Source: Cladochytrium replicatum (lineage: Eukaryota; Chytridiomycota; Chytridiomycetes; Cladochytriales; Cladochytriaceae). Taken from it: a DNA stretch of 64,000 nucleotides. Location: positions 529,001 through 593,000 of the forward strand of contig JAHLKD010000006.1 of the NCBI GenBank assembly GCA_025526935.1. Reading direction: 5' to 3'. A program made the position numbers and the translations under genes. The notes under the pieces were generated by a model. That model saw nothing but the letters and a program-made list of their open reading frames with translations, was not told the DNA's origin and did no database searches. Of the stretch, positions 11,685 to 23,600 are shown one piece after another (position 1 is the first letter of the stretch; every line of letters begins with the position of its first letter).

Positions 11685-14600
11685 TCACTCTTTACTCTTC
11701 CCGAACAACGAAAGGCGCTTCTTGCGGGGATTGAGCAGCCCTGGAGACGGAGGTTCTCGTTGCCTTTCATCCCGACTTGGGTCACCCCATGCCTCGTCCT
11801 ATAAAACCCGTCAATTAATACACCTGGAGTAAGTGGTAAGGTCGCCTACTGGATTTTGGGGCAGATATATCCCATTTCCTATGCTTCCTTCACTTCGAGC
11901 GGATTGGAAACTCTTAACCGAGCTGGCATCGTGACTTTTCTTTCCACTGGGAGATACCCCAAGTCCGCCAGGGTTCCCATTCCATTCACCATCGCCAGAC
12001 CTGGACCCTCTTCCAGGTGTATCAATTGGCAGACTGTTTGCAAATGAGTTGGCGGCGCCGCTCGTCATCATTGCCCGCAACTTGGATCCAACCGATCCAA
12101 GATGTAGGCCAGATTTAGCCTGGTGAATGCCTGCCGGACGCATCTTCCTCTCGGAGTAAGAGGAGCTGCTCTTGGAGTCTCCGTAGCTCTCCCCGTAGAA
12201 TGAGTCAACTTCCGAAACATCATCGTAGAATCCCGTTCTCGATGACATTGACCGATCAGAGGTATCTGTTCCCTCAGCATTCCGTCGCATGGGAGATGAT
12301 GACGAGTAGCTCGGAGACATTCCAACCTGTACGTGTATCTCGTTGCTCGCATCCGACATGGCCAAGTTCGTTAATGATGAGTACGAAGATTCGTTATAGC
12401 TCAGCGATGCACTGAGGATGGTGGCTGCAACGGCTTCTAAGTTATCAGTTGGAGAAACCTCGTTTATAGAAGCCTTGCGTCGATGGCGATTGCCATCTCC
12501 TCGTGATCCACGTCCTTCCGTATTTTCAGGAAGAGCTGATGATAATCGGGGAGGCGTCACAACGGCTCGCGGAGAATGACTGTCAATACTGGTAACGCTC
12601 CCGAACTGTGATCCTTTCTTAAATCCCTGGCTCTCGAATACGTTGAGTAAGGCGGCACTTTGCTCCTCATACGCTTGATGAGCCAAGTCAAGTTGGTTAA
12701 GGACGGGCATTAAACCCACAAGGACTGAATCCTGTCAGTAAAAGGTAAGACAATGCTACCATCCACATTGCCAATCTTACAGCCTGTGGGTTTACACCAG
12801 GTTCTGGCAGACTAGATTTGAACAGCTGGAAAAGATTCTCGATTTCTCTTCTGATATCGATTCGAGATTTTTGCGGAGGCGACGCCATAGAACCTACTTC
12901 CCTTGGATTCTTACCAACTTATAAGCAATGCAGGTAGTTCTAATCCTCTGAGCTTACCGCAATCGTACGCAGAAAGTTTCGCATGTCCGGCATGTGTTTA
13001 ACAATGAAAGGATTGAACTGAGTACAAGTTAAATTACATAACGTGAAACATAAGATGTTGTCAATGTACCTCAGCCATATAGGGCTCCTTAGCACCAAAC
13101 TCCGTGAGGTTGGCAAGATTTTGAATTGTTTTTGCAAGTAATGTCAGAGTTCGCGAAACTGTCGGATCAGGTAATTCGTCATGAAGAGAGAATAACTTGG
13201 GAGAAAGGATAGCTGGGCAAATGAATCTCAGGAAGATAAATCCGGTCACTGTATCAAAGTTTTATCAAATTATGTTTTTCCTCTGAGAGCGATTGATCGA
13301 CACATACCGGCAGAGTATTTGACCACATGGTCGCTTCCACCATCGGCAGTCCTGAAGCGTTGCTCAACCTGCTTGACAATGTGGCGACACATTTCGGAAA
13401 GTTCCTTCGGGAAGTATGGAGTCGAATTTCGAATTGCATCCCACAGCAGCTCTAAACAGTCGAGGAGCCGTTGGCGGTTACGCGCTACAGTTTCTTGAAC
13501 GCCAACTCCAGGGGTGGTCGTAGTAACGATGCGAGTAGGATCAACTTCCAGTGACTCGTGGGAGTCGAAAACAATGCTCAGCACCGGGTGCAATGTCTTT
13601 CTCAAGTAGTCCAAGAACAGCTTCATGTAACGGTCAACCACCTTGGTTGCAAGCGTATTGCCTCGAAAGATAGTGTTCGCATCTAAAAGAACAGTTGTTT
13701 ATGATTGCCCATTTTTAGTCAAAGTCATTAGCCCATACCCGCCAACTTTATTTCCGAGTCCAGAAGGGTCTTCAAGCCTTGCATTTCCATTCCTCTGGCT
13801 ATCAAGATATTCAGAACAACAGAGGAATATTCTCGATTTTGTGCCGACACTCCGAAAAGCTTAATGGCCGGGAGGGTTGGGTAGGTAACAATCTGTCCCG
13901 CTGAATAGTTAGGGATGATCAACAAGAACCAGTAGCTGCCATTCACCTCCATAAAAGCATCATACTGATCCAAGGGCAAAAGCTTTTGCTCATTTAGGCA
14001 GTATGAAATGCGGATCGAGCCATATTTCCCATCTGCAAGCGGTGTCGATGTACCGGGAGAGTTGATGGTGGCGATACCAACAAGAGAGCTATTTGCCCCA
14101 ACGTTCCAAGATGCAGCGAGCGACGAAGGTGAACTCGTGATTGAAGATCTGTGGAAAGGCCGAATGGGAATCCACTCTTCATACTGTTTCCCAAGTTTTA
14201 AACCGTTGATTCCAACTGAAATATATCCAATCTCAAAGTCTCTACTCGATTTGTTTTGGCTAAAGACGAGAACCTGGAGTCGTGTGTGATGTGGAGCAAT
14301 ATCGCTTTTAAAAAAAAAGTTAATCCAAGCAGGTCCGCCAGAACAATAACAACATACTCAAGTAGGAAAGATTCTGACCAAAACGGTGAATCTCCAGATT
14401 TGGCCGTAGTTCGAGCATGCTTGATATCATCCAATAGAATTACACAATATGGATTGACACCACCACCCGATCGTCCACCAGACAATGTTGGAGCAGGTAA
14501 TTCCTTCGCTTCAGCAATTGAAACCGACAATGTTCGCACTTCTCTGTAGTCGGTCGGAAGTCGCACGGCTGGGGAGGTAATTTTGCGGTGAACGCTTCGT

Positions 14601-16362
14601 AGATTGGAAACACTCCCCAAACTCTGCGACCTTCCTCCAACAAGCGAAAGATTGAGCCCTTCTTCATGAGAGGCAAGGCTTTGGTCACTTCCACCAACTG
14701 CCTGTGCAACCGCAAACATCGCAGAAGTCATAGATGGGCCACCAAATACACGAACACATTTGGAACAGCAGAATGTGTATAGTCGCAGGACCGAAATCCA
14801 ATCTTCGCGTTCATCCTCGGAGGTAGCGGCAAAATTGTAAAGCTGCTTTGGTGCAATTGCTGATTTTGCTCGAGCAATTTGGAAACAGTACGGTCGATTG
14901 AAGTAGCTTTCGTCCAAGGGATGGACTTGGCATTCATCAAGTGGGATCACGTCTCTTGGCTTTGATGCCTATTCGAATTCTTCGTTTAGATGCAGATTTT
15001 CGAACAACCAAAATGTAAATCCTACCGTTGGATCGTCAAAACTGTACAGAGTCCGAGTTGCACTCGCAAGTACGAATATTCGCTTCTTCCAACCCGGTAC
15101 GACATCACCTTCCGGATCAACAGCGTTAGTTCCATAATGAACTTTCTGATCCAATGTATAAAACCTCTTTTTACGTGGAGCGCTCCAGACTTTGCCGCGT
15201 TATCCAAGCTCTGGGGGTATTGCTCCTCAGAAGCATCATCGCTGGACTGGATTTGCACGATGAATGAAACTGATATCACAATATCTTACACAACCTACAA
15301 AAATGTCGGAAAATCGTTCGATATCGTCCACCACGTCGATATCAGAGATTTTCGTGATCGCATCCGCGATAAATTGCACCCGAACATCAGTAATAGACTT
15401 TTCAAACGTTGTTATGTCGGATAAGACTCTTCGAGTTTGAATGGAGCGTTCCTCTTCTTTCTGGCGCAAATCCTCGCAAAGTGCAGGCAGTTGGTGTGCA
15501 TTGTATTCACTCTGGGCCGTCTGATAAATCTCTTCCGTAACTAAGAGAGTGTCATTTAAATGATCCGCCTTTTCTTTAGTCGACACGGCCTTAGAATTCA
15601 GCTTGATAAAAGCAAAACGTCAACAGAACCTCTAATACACACACCGATTGACACCGACCTTATCTAGTTCTTTCTCTTTGATTTGACGGGTCCTCTGGGC
15701 CTTCAACAGACCATTGGAAGCTTCTTGTGCAATGGCACTTGCATTTTCTGCATCCTTCTTTGCTTTTTTCATCGATGTGAATGCATCTTGTAAGTTTTTG
15801 GTGTGCTCCGCAACTTTGTCCAATTGAAACTTTCGCGCCATCTCCATCTCTTTTATAGCAATGCTATATGGGTCTGATATCGAGTTGAGCTGCGTCGAAA
15901 ATATCCTCTAGATGGACCAGCATCATTATTTAAGATGTTTCCACCAAGTTGACAACGCATTTTCCTACATGCTGCTCCGCAACTTTGTACAGATTGTCTA
16001 TGTGTATCGAGAAGAAACATCGCCAGAGAGACCTAGAAATCCATGAGCAACTGCATTGGAAAGTAGGTATATACACACATCTTCATGCATGGGTCATCGT
16101 GGATTGGCCGTCTGACTGACTGGGCAAGCTTTGCTATTCTCAAGTTCAAAATCATGCTACTACCCTAGTATCAATTTCGCCCTACCCAAGTTCTTTGCGT
16201 AGTCATGTTCAATTGCTTGTCGTTTCTGACAAGACCCAATTTAATCAGAAACGTCGATGATAGAACTTGGTATCATATCTAACAAACCTTAATGTACGAC
16301 GATAGTTCCTTGCAGAGTCCTATAGAGTTCTGAGCTAGTTGGCTCGCCGCCTCGAGACCCAT
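11685..16362 (-). CDS. Ras GTPase-activating protein with F-BAR, PH, C2 and RasGAP domains
   Basis: Many exons. It starts at 16362 with [20 protein letters not shown] followed by SYIK, the start of an F-BAR/FCH helix. Then come [20 protein letters not shown] and a long coiled coil ending in [22 protein letters not shown] domain follows ([30 protein letters not shown]), then a C2 domain ([35 protein letters not shown]). The RasGAP domain shows the arginine-finger loop [20 protein letters not shown], where Arg would be catalytic, and [20 protein letters not shown] long Ser-rich disordered region follows. The final exon (about 11801-11685) ends in a basic tail, [16 protein letters not shown]2-RasGAP order is that of the SynGAP/DAB2IP group; the F-BAR front is an addition. 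Expected role is to switch off Ras at curved membrane. Exon borders are only partly resolved. Confidence 0.85.
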
Positions 16363-16482
16363 TGCTCAACGCTCAATTGGGCTGAGGTACACTGCCACGG
16401 TCAGATGTCTTCTCGACGGTTAATCAACACAATAAATGGTCGAGACTTAAAATGTACAATTTGTCTTATCGCATCAAAACAT

Positions 16483-17622
16483 TCAAATTTCGTACTTTCG
16501 AGCTTCCAGTCCCTCCGGCGGCTTCGTCTCCACCTTGCCCTTCCCAACCTCCGCCCAATTCGTGCTCAGAGTAGTTCCGTTGCTCTCAGTGAAACTCTTG
16601 ATCATGGCCCGCCTAACATCGTCGTTGGCATCCTTGTAAATCTGCTGGAAGAGCGCATTGAGCGCCGCTTCACCTTCAGGCTTCTCTTCTTCCACTGCCT
16701 TCTCAATAGCGCTCCAGTCTTTGCGCTGAAATGATATTTTAACACTAGAACGATCAGTCGAGAGAACGATCTCACCTTCTTAGAGGAAGAAGGGTACGAC
16801 GGGGTACTAGCAGTGCTGCTGGGTTCGGTGGCCATGAGCTGCGGAACGATTGAGGAGTCCGCGCCCTCCAAAACTCCCCAGCGCAAACCCTCACTCTTCT
16901 TCTTTAACTTCAACTCGATTTTGGTGGAGAGCACGGCAAACTTTGATTGGTCGGGTACAATAGTGTGGGCAAGCGGATCAAGGTCGAAACTAAAGTCAGA
17001 TCCGGTCGGCAATTTGATTGTCAACGATATCGCAGCCTCGGTAAACTGAACTTCAACAGTATCAGGCTTGACATTCTTGACAAATACGGACACCGTCACA
17101 AAGTTGTCATTTTGGAACCATTCGTGTCTGACTTTTGGAGGGATGACGGGAACAACTGGCTTTGATTCTTGGGCTACTGGAGGAATTCGTTACTAAACAT
17201 CAATGCTGTGATGAACGAAACATACTTGAAGGAGCCTCTGAAGGAGTCGGTACTAATAGTTTCGTTTTCTCGAGCCAGGTCTCAATAGATTTACTCTCCG
17301 AAGCAGAGTCGCTGGTGGCTGATTTGGCGAGTCGGAACGCTTCCAGCGCTTGAGGAAAGCGTCCCAATTCAAAAAGCGCGATTCCTCTCCGCAGCTGAGC
17401 TTTTGCTGAAGGCTGAGAGCCCAAGATGGTCTGTGCCGCATCCGCATCAGCAAGAGAATCCTCAAACTCTCGAGTTTTTGCAAAAGCAACGGATCTCTTC
17501 AGCAGATAATCGGGATTGGATGGATCAGATGAGTATGCACCTGAATAGAGCTGGATAGCGCGCGAAAAGTCCTCATCAACAAAAGCAGCGTTCGCTTCCG
17601 CGTACAGTTCTGCTGCCGACAT
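16483..17622 (-). CDS. SGT1: SGT1, Hsp90 co-chaperone (TPR-CS-SGS)
   Basis: Three exons (17622-17226, 17176-16776, 16725-16483) join in phase to 346 residues. TPR repeats occupy about residues 1-115 ([20 protein letters not shown]). A CS domain occupies about 140-230 and begins [20 protein letters not shown], with [20 protein letters not shown] near its end. The SGS domain ends the protein ([40 protein letters not shown]). The order and length match fungal Sgt1. The family bridges Hsp90 and Skp1, supporting kinetochore and SCF assembly and, in some lineages, NLR stability. Start 17622 is chosen because it sits immediately before the first TPR; the open frame runs further upstream without family-like sequence. 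Divergent from LYAR with only 65 bp between starts. Confidence 0.95.
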
Positions 17623-17687
17623 TGCCGCTGTGTTGGGTTGGAATCTGCCAGAAGTTGTTTTGCAAGCCACAGCTTGGCTCACAAATA
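17623..17687. promoter_or_regulatory. 65-bp bidirectional promoter/5' region between SGT1 and LYAR
   Basis: The start codons of SGT1 (17622, minus) and LYAR (17688, plus) are back to back with 65 bp between them, so both transcripts must start here or within the neighbouring 5' UTR or coding sequence. I see no clear TATA box. The inferred shared control is positional only. Confidence 0.5.
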
Positions 17688-18597
17688 ATGGTCTCTTTTG
17701 TATGGTGAGAAAATATGACAGGTTGGGTGGAGTGAAGGCTAACGCAAACATCGCACCAGTGACGCGTGCCAAACTACGCTGAAGAAGCAAAAGCTTGACC
17801 AACATGCCAGCAGATGCCAGTACGCCCAGTTTTCGTGTGTTGGTATGATTGACCGGACATACCGTGATGTTTTGTCTCAAAATGTTGTCCAGACTGCATG
17901 AAAACATTCAACGGAATTGAGTACCGAGCGCACACAAGCTGTATTTCTGAAGCTGAAAAGTATCAGAAAGCCTTATACAAACCTCCAAAGAAGGTTTGCC
18001 TGTGACGAAATGTTTGACGTGTCGCTAAATGAAAGTACTCAAAGGGCCAACAGCAGAAGCAGCAGCAGCAAGAACATAAGAGCCAATTCGGTACTAACTC
18101 GAATGCAAATGCAAACATTGCACGCCCGGCTGTCGGTGACTCCCTCATTGCGCAAATCCAGAAGGCGGACCAGTCTAAAAAGCGAGAACGTGACGATGAT
18201 GAAGTGGCCACTAACAGTGGAGATTCCGTGTCGAAAAAGTCAAAGAAGGAAAATGCCGAAGAACGAGCTGAGAACTTTGATAACGAAACTTCTATCGGAT
18301 CAGAAGAAGTGATCGAAGTACTAAAATCTATTCTGAAGAAGGTTTGTTTAGCAATCATTTAAGTTTACCCTCATGCGAACTTAATATTTCGTAGAACAAC
18401 TCTCTTTCCCTGCATGCACTCAGGAAACGGTCGATCAAACGCATAGTCAAGCGATTTTCCCGACAAGAAGAAAATGCCGCATCTGCTTTCGATCGACAGG
18501 TATGATAGTCATATTGGTTTATTGCAAGGAAAGATTGACCATGTGTACTCAGATTGTGTTCAAATTGGAGAATGGAAAGATCACAATAAGTCAATAA
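17688..18597 (+). CDS. LYAR: LYAR-type zinc-finger nucleolar protein
   Basis: Six exons (17688-17704, 17760-17842, 17893-17993, 18036-18341, 18395-18499, 18553-18597) give 218 residues. The first exon is 17 nt and encodes MVSFV plus two thirds of a cysteine codon. The spliced N-terminus gives two LYAR zinc fingers: CDACQTTLKKQKLDQHASRC, then CVDCMKTFNGIEYRAHTSC followed by ISEAEKYQKALYKPPKK, the family signature. The middle is Gln/Asn-rich then charged (SKKRERDDDEV). The C-terminus (LRKRSIKRIVKRFSRQEENA, then IVFKLENGKITI) matches the conserved LYAR tail. LYAR proteins act in the nucleolus in pre-rRNA processing. The gene would be missed by single-ORF calling because no exon is a long ORF from its own ATG. 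Confidence 0.92.
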
Positions 18598-18650
18598 AAA
18601 ATTATTACGCCGTTATACCAACGAGCGGGTGGTCCAAGAATAAATATGCA

Positions 18651-20205
18651 TTAGAAATCTTCCTCGGCCCACTGTTCTCCTGCGAACAGCTTGCCGTAGC
18701 ATGTGGACGTTTTGCTTGAAAAATGATCGTACGGTTTTGCTGAATTCAGGTACACCCCACACAGATAGCAGAAGTGAGTCTGGCACACTAAAAGCGTGTT
18801 AGTCAGAGGCAAACTTCGACTTGAAATTGGGAGCTCCTACCTCTACAAGTCATGTGGTTACATCCTTCTGATTTCTCCACGGATGATCCACATGTTGGAC
18901 ATTCTTGAGCGTTATCTCGCATCCAGCGAAGCGATTCTTTTTCATCTTCAACTTGTTGGATAATTCTCTCCAACACTTTCCTGCCGTACTTCTGTTCCAA
19001 AGCAGTCTTCTCGAAATCAGTTGCTTGCATGTACTGCTCGGCTACCTCCAAAAAGTTACTGATCTTGCAATAGTTCATGTTACCGTGCCATGTTCTGAGG
19101 CACATCGAGCAAAACGCCTGACGGAAACAGCAATTTCAAGTTAAGTTGCCAGTATTGAGGTGATCTGCTTACATATTTGCAAATGCGGCAGACGACTAAT
19201 TTTTCTTCGGTTGGATCTTTAATCGATGCTGCTTGACAGTTTGCCCTAGGACAATATACAACATCCTGTCGGCCTTCTAACGCCTTCGTTACCGACATTT
19301 TGAGGTATCTTTCGAAAAGCTCTGCGTCCTGCAACAAGTTTCGAAGAACGTCGTCCGGGAGAGGGGGTTGCGTCAATGAGATGTCTCCTTCTTTGCTGAC
19401 CACTAGTCGCGACTTGCCATTGAAAGCTTTCTTGCACCGCGAATCAGGACAAGTCACCTGTGCCACCGTTCCTTCTTTTATGAGAAGTGAGAAGTAATCT
19501 TTCAAGCACCCACGACAGTAAACGTGATTGCACCCGGCTATCCGCAGACATTCATCACCGCGTCGAGTGTCAAGACAAATACCGCACTCTCGTTGCGACG
19601 CATCGAACTCTAACTGCTCGGTAACTCGGTCGTGTTCGATCATCATCATAGTAACCTGCATCAATTCTTCCCATTTGTCGACGCATGCGGCATTCTCCTT
19701 GCCAATCCAAAGATGGCCCAGGTCAATCATCAGGCCTCCGGTCTGACGATCCAAAATATTCAAGAAATCGAGAGAGTCGTTTGCGATAAAGTCCGCGTAC
19801 AAAAATAATGACTCGCTGCGTTCTTCCGACCACATGTAGAGCAAGTGTTTGCGGAGTGTATTGCGCATTGATGGGGGGAGCCAAAAGCATTCGAGCGAAA
19901 GCTGCAACGGGGCTTCCTCTGGGTATTCAGGCGTGATTCGGAAACGAATCACAACGGGTGGTAGGAAGCGGATAATTGTTTGAACTGAAGCCGGTTCATT
20001 ATCGACCAGCGATGGACTGGCCAGGATCACTGGTTGCGGAAGAATCCATTGAACAGTGAGAGTACCGTATGCCTCAAGACCAACCACATCATAGGAAAAG
20101 CTATCGCCATAAATGGACTGCGTTGAAAGTAAGCGAAATGAGTCTGATATTCTATATTATACCACCTCAAGAGCAAACAGCTCGTCTGTAATCCGACTCG
20201 ACATG
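18651..20205 (-). CDS. RWD-RBR E3 ubiquitin ligase, RNF14/ITT1 type
   Basis: Four exons (20205-20167, 20117-19173, 19117-18841, 18787-18651) join in phase to 465 residues. An RWD domain is N-terminal (MSSRITDELFALE joined to SIYGDSFSYDVVGLEAYGTL). RING1 follows (CGICLDTRRGDECLRIAGCN, HVYCRGCL). Next is the IBR with CPRANCQAASIKDPTEEKL and CRICKYAFCSMCLRTWHG. RING2 carries the expected catalytic cysteine context (CPTCGSSVEKSEGCNHMTC, with Cys before NHMTC), ending CQTHFCYLCGVYL. It ends at GEQWAEEDF. The RWD-RBR order is that of human RNF14 and yeast Itt1, linked to translation quality control. Tail-to-tail with LYAR, 53 bp apart. Confidence 0.92.
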
Positions 20206-20669
20206 TTGTGCTACGTGCATTCCTTCTGGGGGCAAGAGAAATTATAAAAACCAGATATGAATTGGGGGTCCCTGGCAAAGTAGCTATGACAAAACGTCCC
20301 ACACCACCATACCTTAACAATAACTAAACCAAAGCTAAGGCATGCAAACGCATCAGCCGCCCGATATAGTTCGTTGTGCAATTGATGGGTCCAAGTGAGA
20401 CCTCGTGTCTGTCAGAGTGATCACTGGTGAGTTAAGTAGTGGCGCACAAGAACAATCCCCGCTGTTGGCATCAAACACATTCCATCAAAGGTGGGTTGCA
20501 ATTCTCTGGGTAGCTGCGTTCCGACCTTCTTTTGATTCTGCGAAATATTTTTTTAGTTTGTGTGCTTGAGTCATACAAAGCAAAAGCAAACACAAAGTTT
20601 GCGGGCAGAAAATATCATCCCTTTGAACCCCGAAAGCTTGATTGCAAATTTCTAGTGCAGGCATCGGTC
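20206..20669. promoter_or_regulatory. Divergent upstream region between the RBR ligase and KDM5
   Basis: A 464-bp stretch between the two divergent start codons. The frame of the KDM5 first exon stays open upstream to about 20532, but the translated residues are not family-like. No repeat, RNA gene or clear core-promoter box was recognised. Confidence 0.35.
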
Positions 20670-23600
20670 ATGATGAAGCGGGTAGAGCAAGCGAAACCAG
20701 TCGCTCCAACTGCCGCCATCGCATGCCCTCATGGCTCCGTTCCTGCGAAAAAACAGCGCCAACGCATGAAGCGTGCACCCTATCTTGATGTAGCGAAAGT
20801 CCTAAATGCACCATTCGGTCCTCCCTCTGGAAACGAACACGCTGGCGCAAAAGGCTCTCATGCAATGCGTCCGAGAGGACCACCACGAATTTTCGGGTTG
20901 AAAGAAGCTCCGACTTTTCACCCGACCCCTGAAGAGTTTGCATCCCCGCTTCGCTACATTGAAAGCATTCGGCGCATTGGAGAAAAGGCTGGTCTCTGCA
21001 AAATTGTGCCACCAAAAGGATGGAAACCCGACTGTGCACTGGACACGGAGACGTTTTGGTTTCGAACGAGGATTCAAAAGCTTAATTCAATGGAGGGTGC
21101 CTCCAGAGCAACTCTTAACTGCTTGGATCAACTCCATAAGTATCACAGCCAGAACAGCATTGTGTTCAACAGAGTTCCAACTATCGACAAGAAGCCAGTG
21201 GACTTAGCCAAACTGCGGAAAGAGGTTTCCAGCCGAGGAGGCTTTCAAGCGGTGAGTATGAAACATGAGAAATCAAGTCTCGAGTGAGCCTATTGGTGCT
21301 CCCACCAAGCCTTCAGATACTGGAATCTGATCGTTGCACATGTTCTTTAGGTGTCGGACGGCAAGAAGTGGCCCGAGGTGGCTCGTGCAATCGGGGTATC
21401 GGGGAAGAACTTTTCTAATGTTGCGTACACCGTCAAGGGTCTCTACGCAAAGTGGATTCTCCCATTCGAAGAGTTCATCGAAAACAACTCCTATGGTACC
21501 ACTGGTGGTAAGTTGGTATGTTTTCTTATTACGCGACCCGCTCACCCTATGTTAGAAAACTTGATGACAAACTCTCCAGCTCGCCCAGGGAAGACATCGA
21601 TAGAGAGATCGGAACCAGCCGTAGTACCTGGTCAAGAACTCTGTGAGTTCTGCAAAAGGGGTGATAAAGAAGATCAAATGCTACTTTGCGATGATTGTGG
21701 AAGAGGTTTTCACATGTTCTGTCTTACCCCGCCGATGCAGACCTTGCCCGAAAGCGACTGGTTCTGCGCAAAATGCCTCCGTGAAGTGGGAAATGATTAC
21801 GGTTTCGAGGATGGAGAGGACCGATCCCTCTACCACTTCCAGAAAATTGCCGACACATTCAAAGAAACCTACTTTGCGCAGCGAAAAGGTCTTTCAATGC
21901 AAAATGATACCGCGACCCACAGCAATGGTGGCACGGCAAGCAGATCGCCTGGCTCAATTGTTATTACAGAGGACGAGGTCGAGAGAGAGTTTTGGCGTCT
22001 GATAGAATCACCGTATGATGATGTTCAAGTGGAATATGGAGCTGACTTACACACGTCACAACATGGCAGGTATTTCAGTACACTGTTCTTGTTGAGGCGT
22101 TTGTTTACAGTTTTGTGATAGTGGATTTCCGGTTCTTGAGAAGCAACCAACAGACCCATACTCTACATGTGCTTGGAATCTAAATAACATTCCGCTCCTT
22201 TCAGAATCTTTGTTTTCGAATATTCGAAATGACATTAGTGGCATGATGATCCCGTGGATATACATCGGAATGGTTTTCTCCACATTTTGCTGGCACACAG
22301 AGGATCATTACACATATTCAGTCAACTATCATCACTTTGGGGAGACAAAAACATGGTATGGAATTCCTAGCAGTGATGCAGATGCTTTCGAGAAATGCAT
22401 GCAAAAGACAGTTCCAGAGTTGTTTGAGGGCAATCCCGATCTCCTCTTCCATCTGACCACCATGTTGAGTCCATCTGTACTCACGGAACACGGTGTTGAG
22501 GTTGTTGTGTTGGATCAAAGGCCCGGCGACTTTGTGATCACCTTTCCGAGATCCTATCATGCTGGCTTCAATCACGGTGTAAGTTAAAACACAAAAAAAT
22601 TCATGGGCAATTGTTCACAAAAGGTTTGCAGTTCAACTGCGCAGAGGCCGTCAATTTCGCTCTTCCGGACTGGCTGCCATACGGCCTCAGTTGTGTTGAG
22701 CGATATCACATGTATCGACGAATGCCTGTCTTCTCTCACGACGAGCTTATTGTTACAACGTGGAAGAAAGACAAGAGCGTAAAATCTGCGATATGGTTGG
22801 TACCAGCTAAATGTCAGGACTCAAAAAGCTTAGCCGTTCCTTGTTTCAGGCTTGAGGGGCAGCTTCAGTATGTAGTCAAACGACAAACAGCTCTTCGAAC
22901 AGAAGTGCGAAAGGCGTTCCCGCACCTGACAGAAATTGAGGAGGAGTTCGACATGCCGCTGGAGGACGAGGGCCAGTGTATTGTTTGCCACCAATATTGT
23001 TATCTTAGCAGGATTACATGCGCGAATTGCTCTCCATCCAGTACAGTGTGTTTGTCTCATGCGGAGGAGGTAAAGTTGAAAGCAACTCATTTCAAACGAT
23101 AACTAACTTGTTTCCTTTAGATATGCAGCTGCGAAGATTCCAAAATTGTGATGACAGTACGATTCAGCGACCAGAAGCTTCTTGACATCCTCAGCGACAT
23201 TTCTGAAATTGCGCAGCAGCCTTCACGTTGGAAACAGATGTACTTGGAAGCAATCTCTCGGCACCGGCGTCCGCCATTACAACAGCTGATTGAACTTCAC
23301 TCGGCAGGGGCACAATTTGCAGGAGTAGATGAGTCTCACACTGCTGAGCTGAGACATCTCCGTCGATTTATTGATCGAGCACACAAATGGATCGAAAGGG
23401 CTGGAAAGATTATGCAGCCGCCCAAAACAAATGCCCGAAGCACGAGAAGAGCGTCAAGGAGGAGATCAAATCTCGACAACAATCGCGCGAACGGTGGAAT
23501 CCCCAAGTCGGCTTCTCCGCTACCAGATCTCACCCTGCCCAGCAAAGAAAGATCTTGGGAAAAGCTCGAGGATCACATTCGTCAGCTTGAAAAGTTGCAA

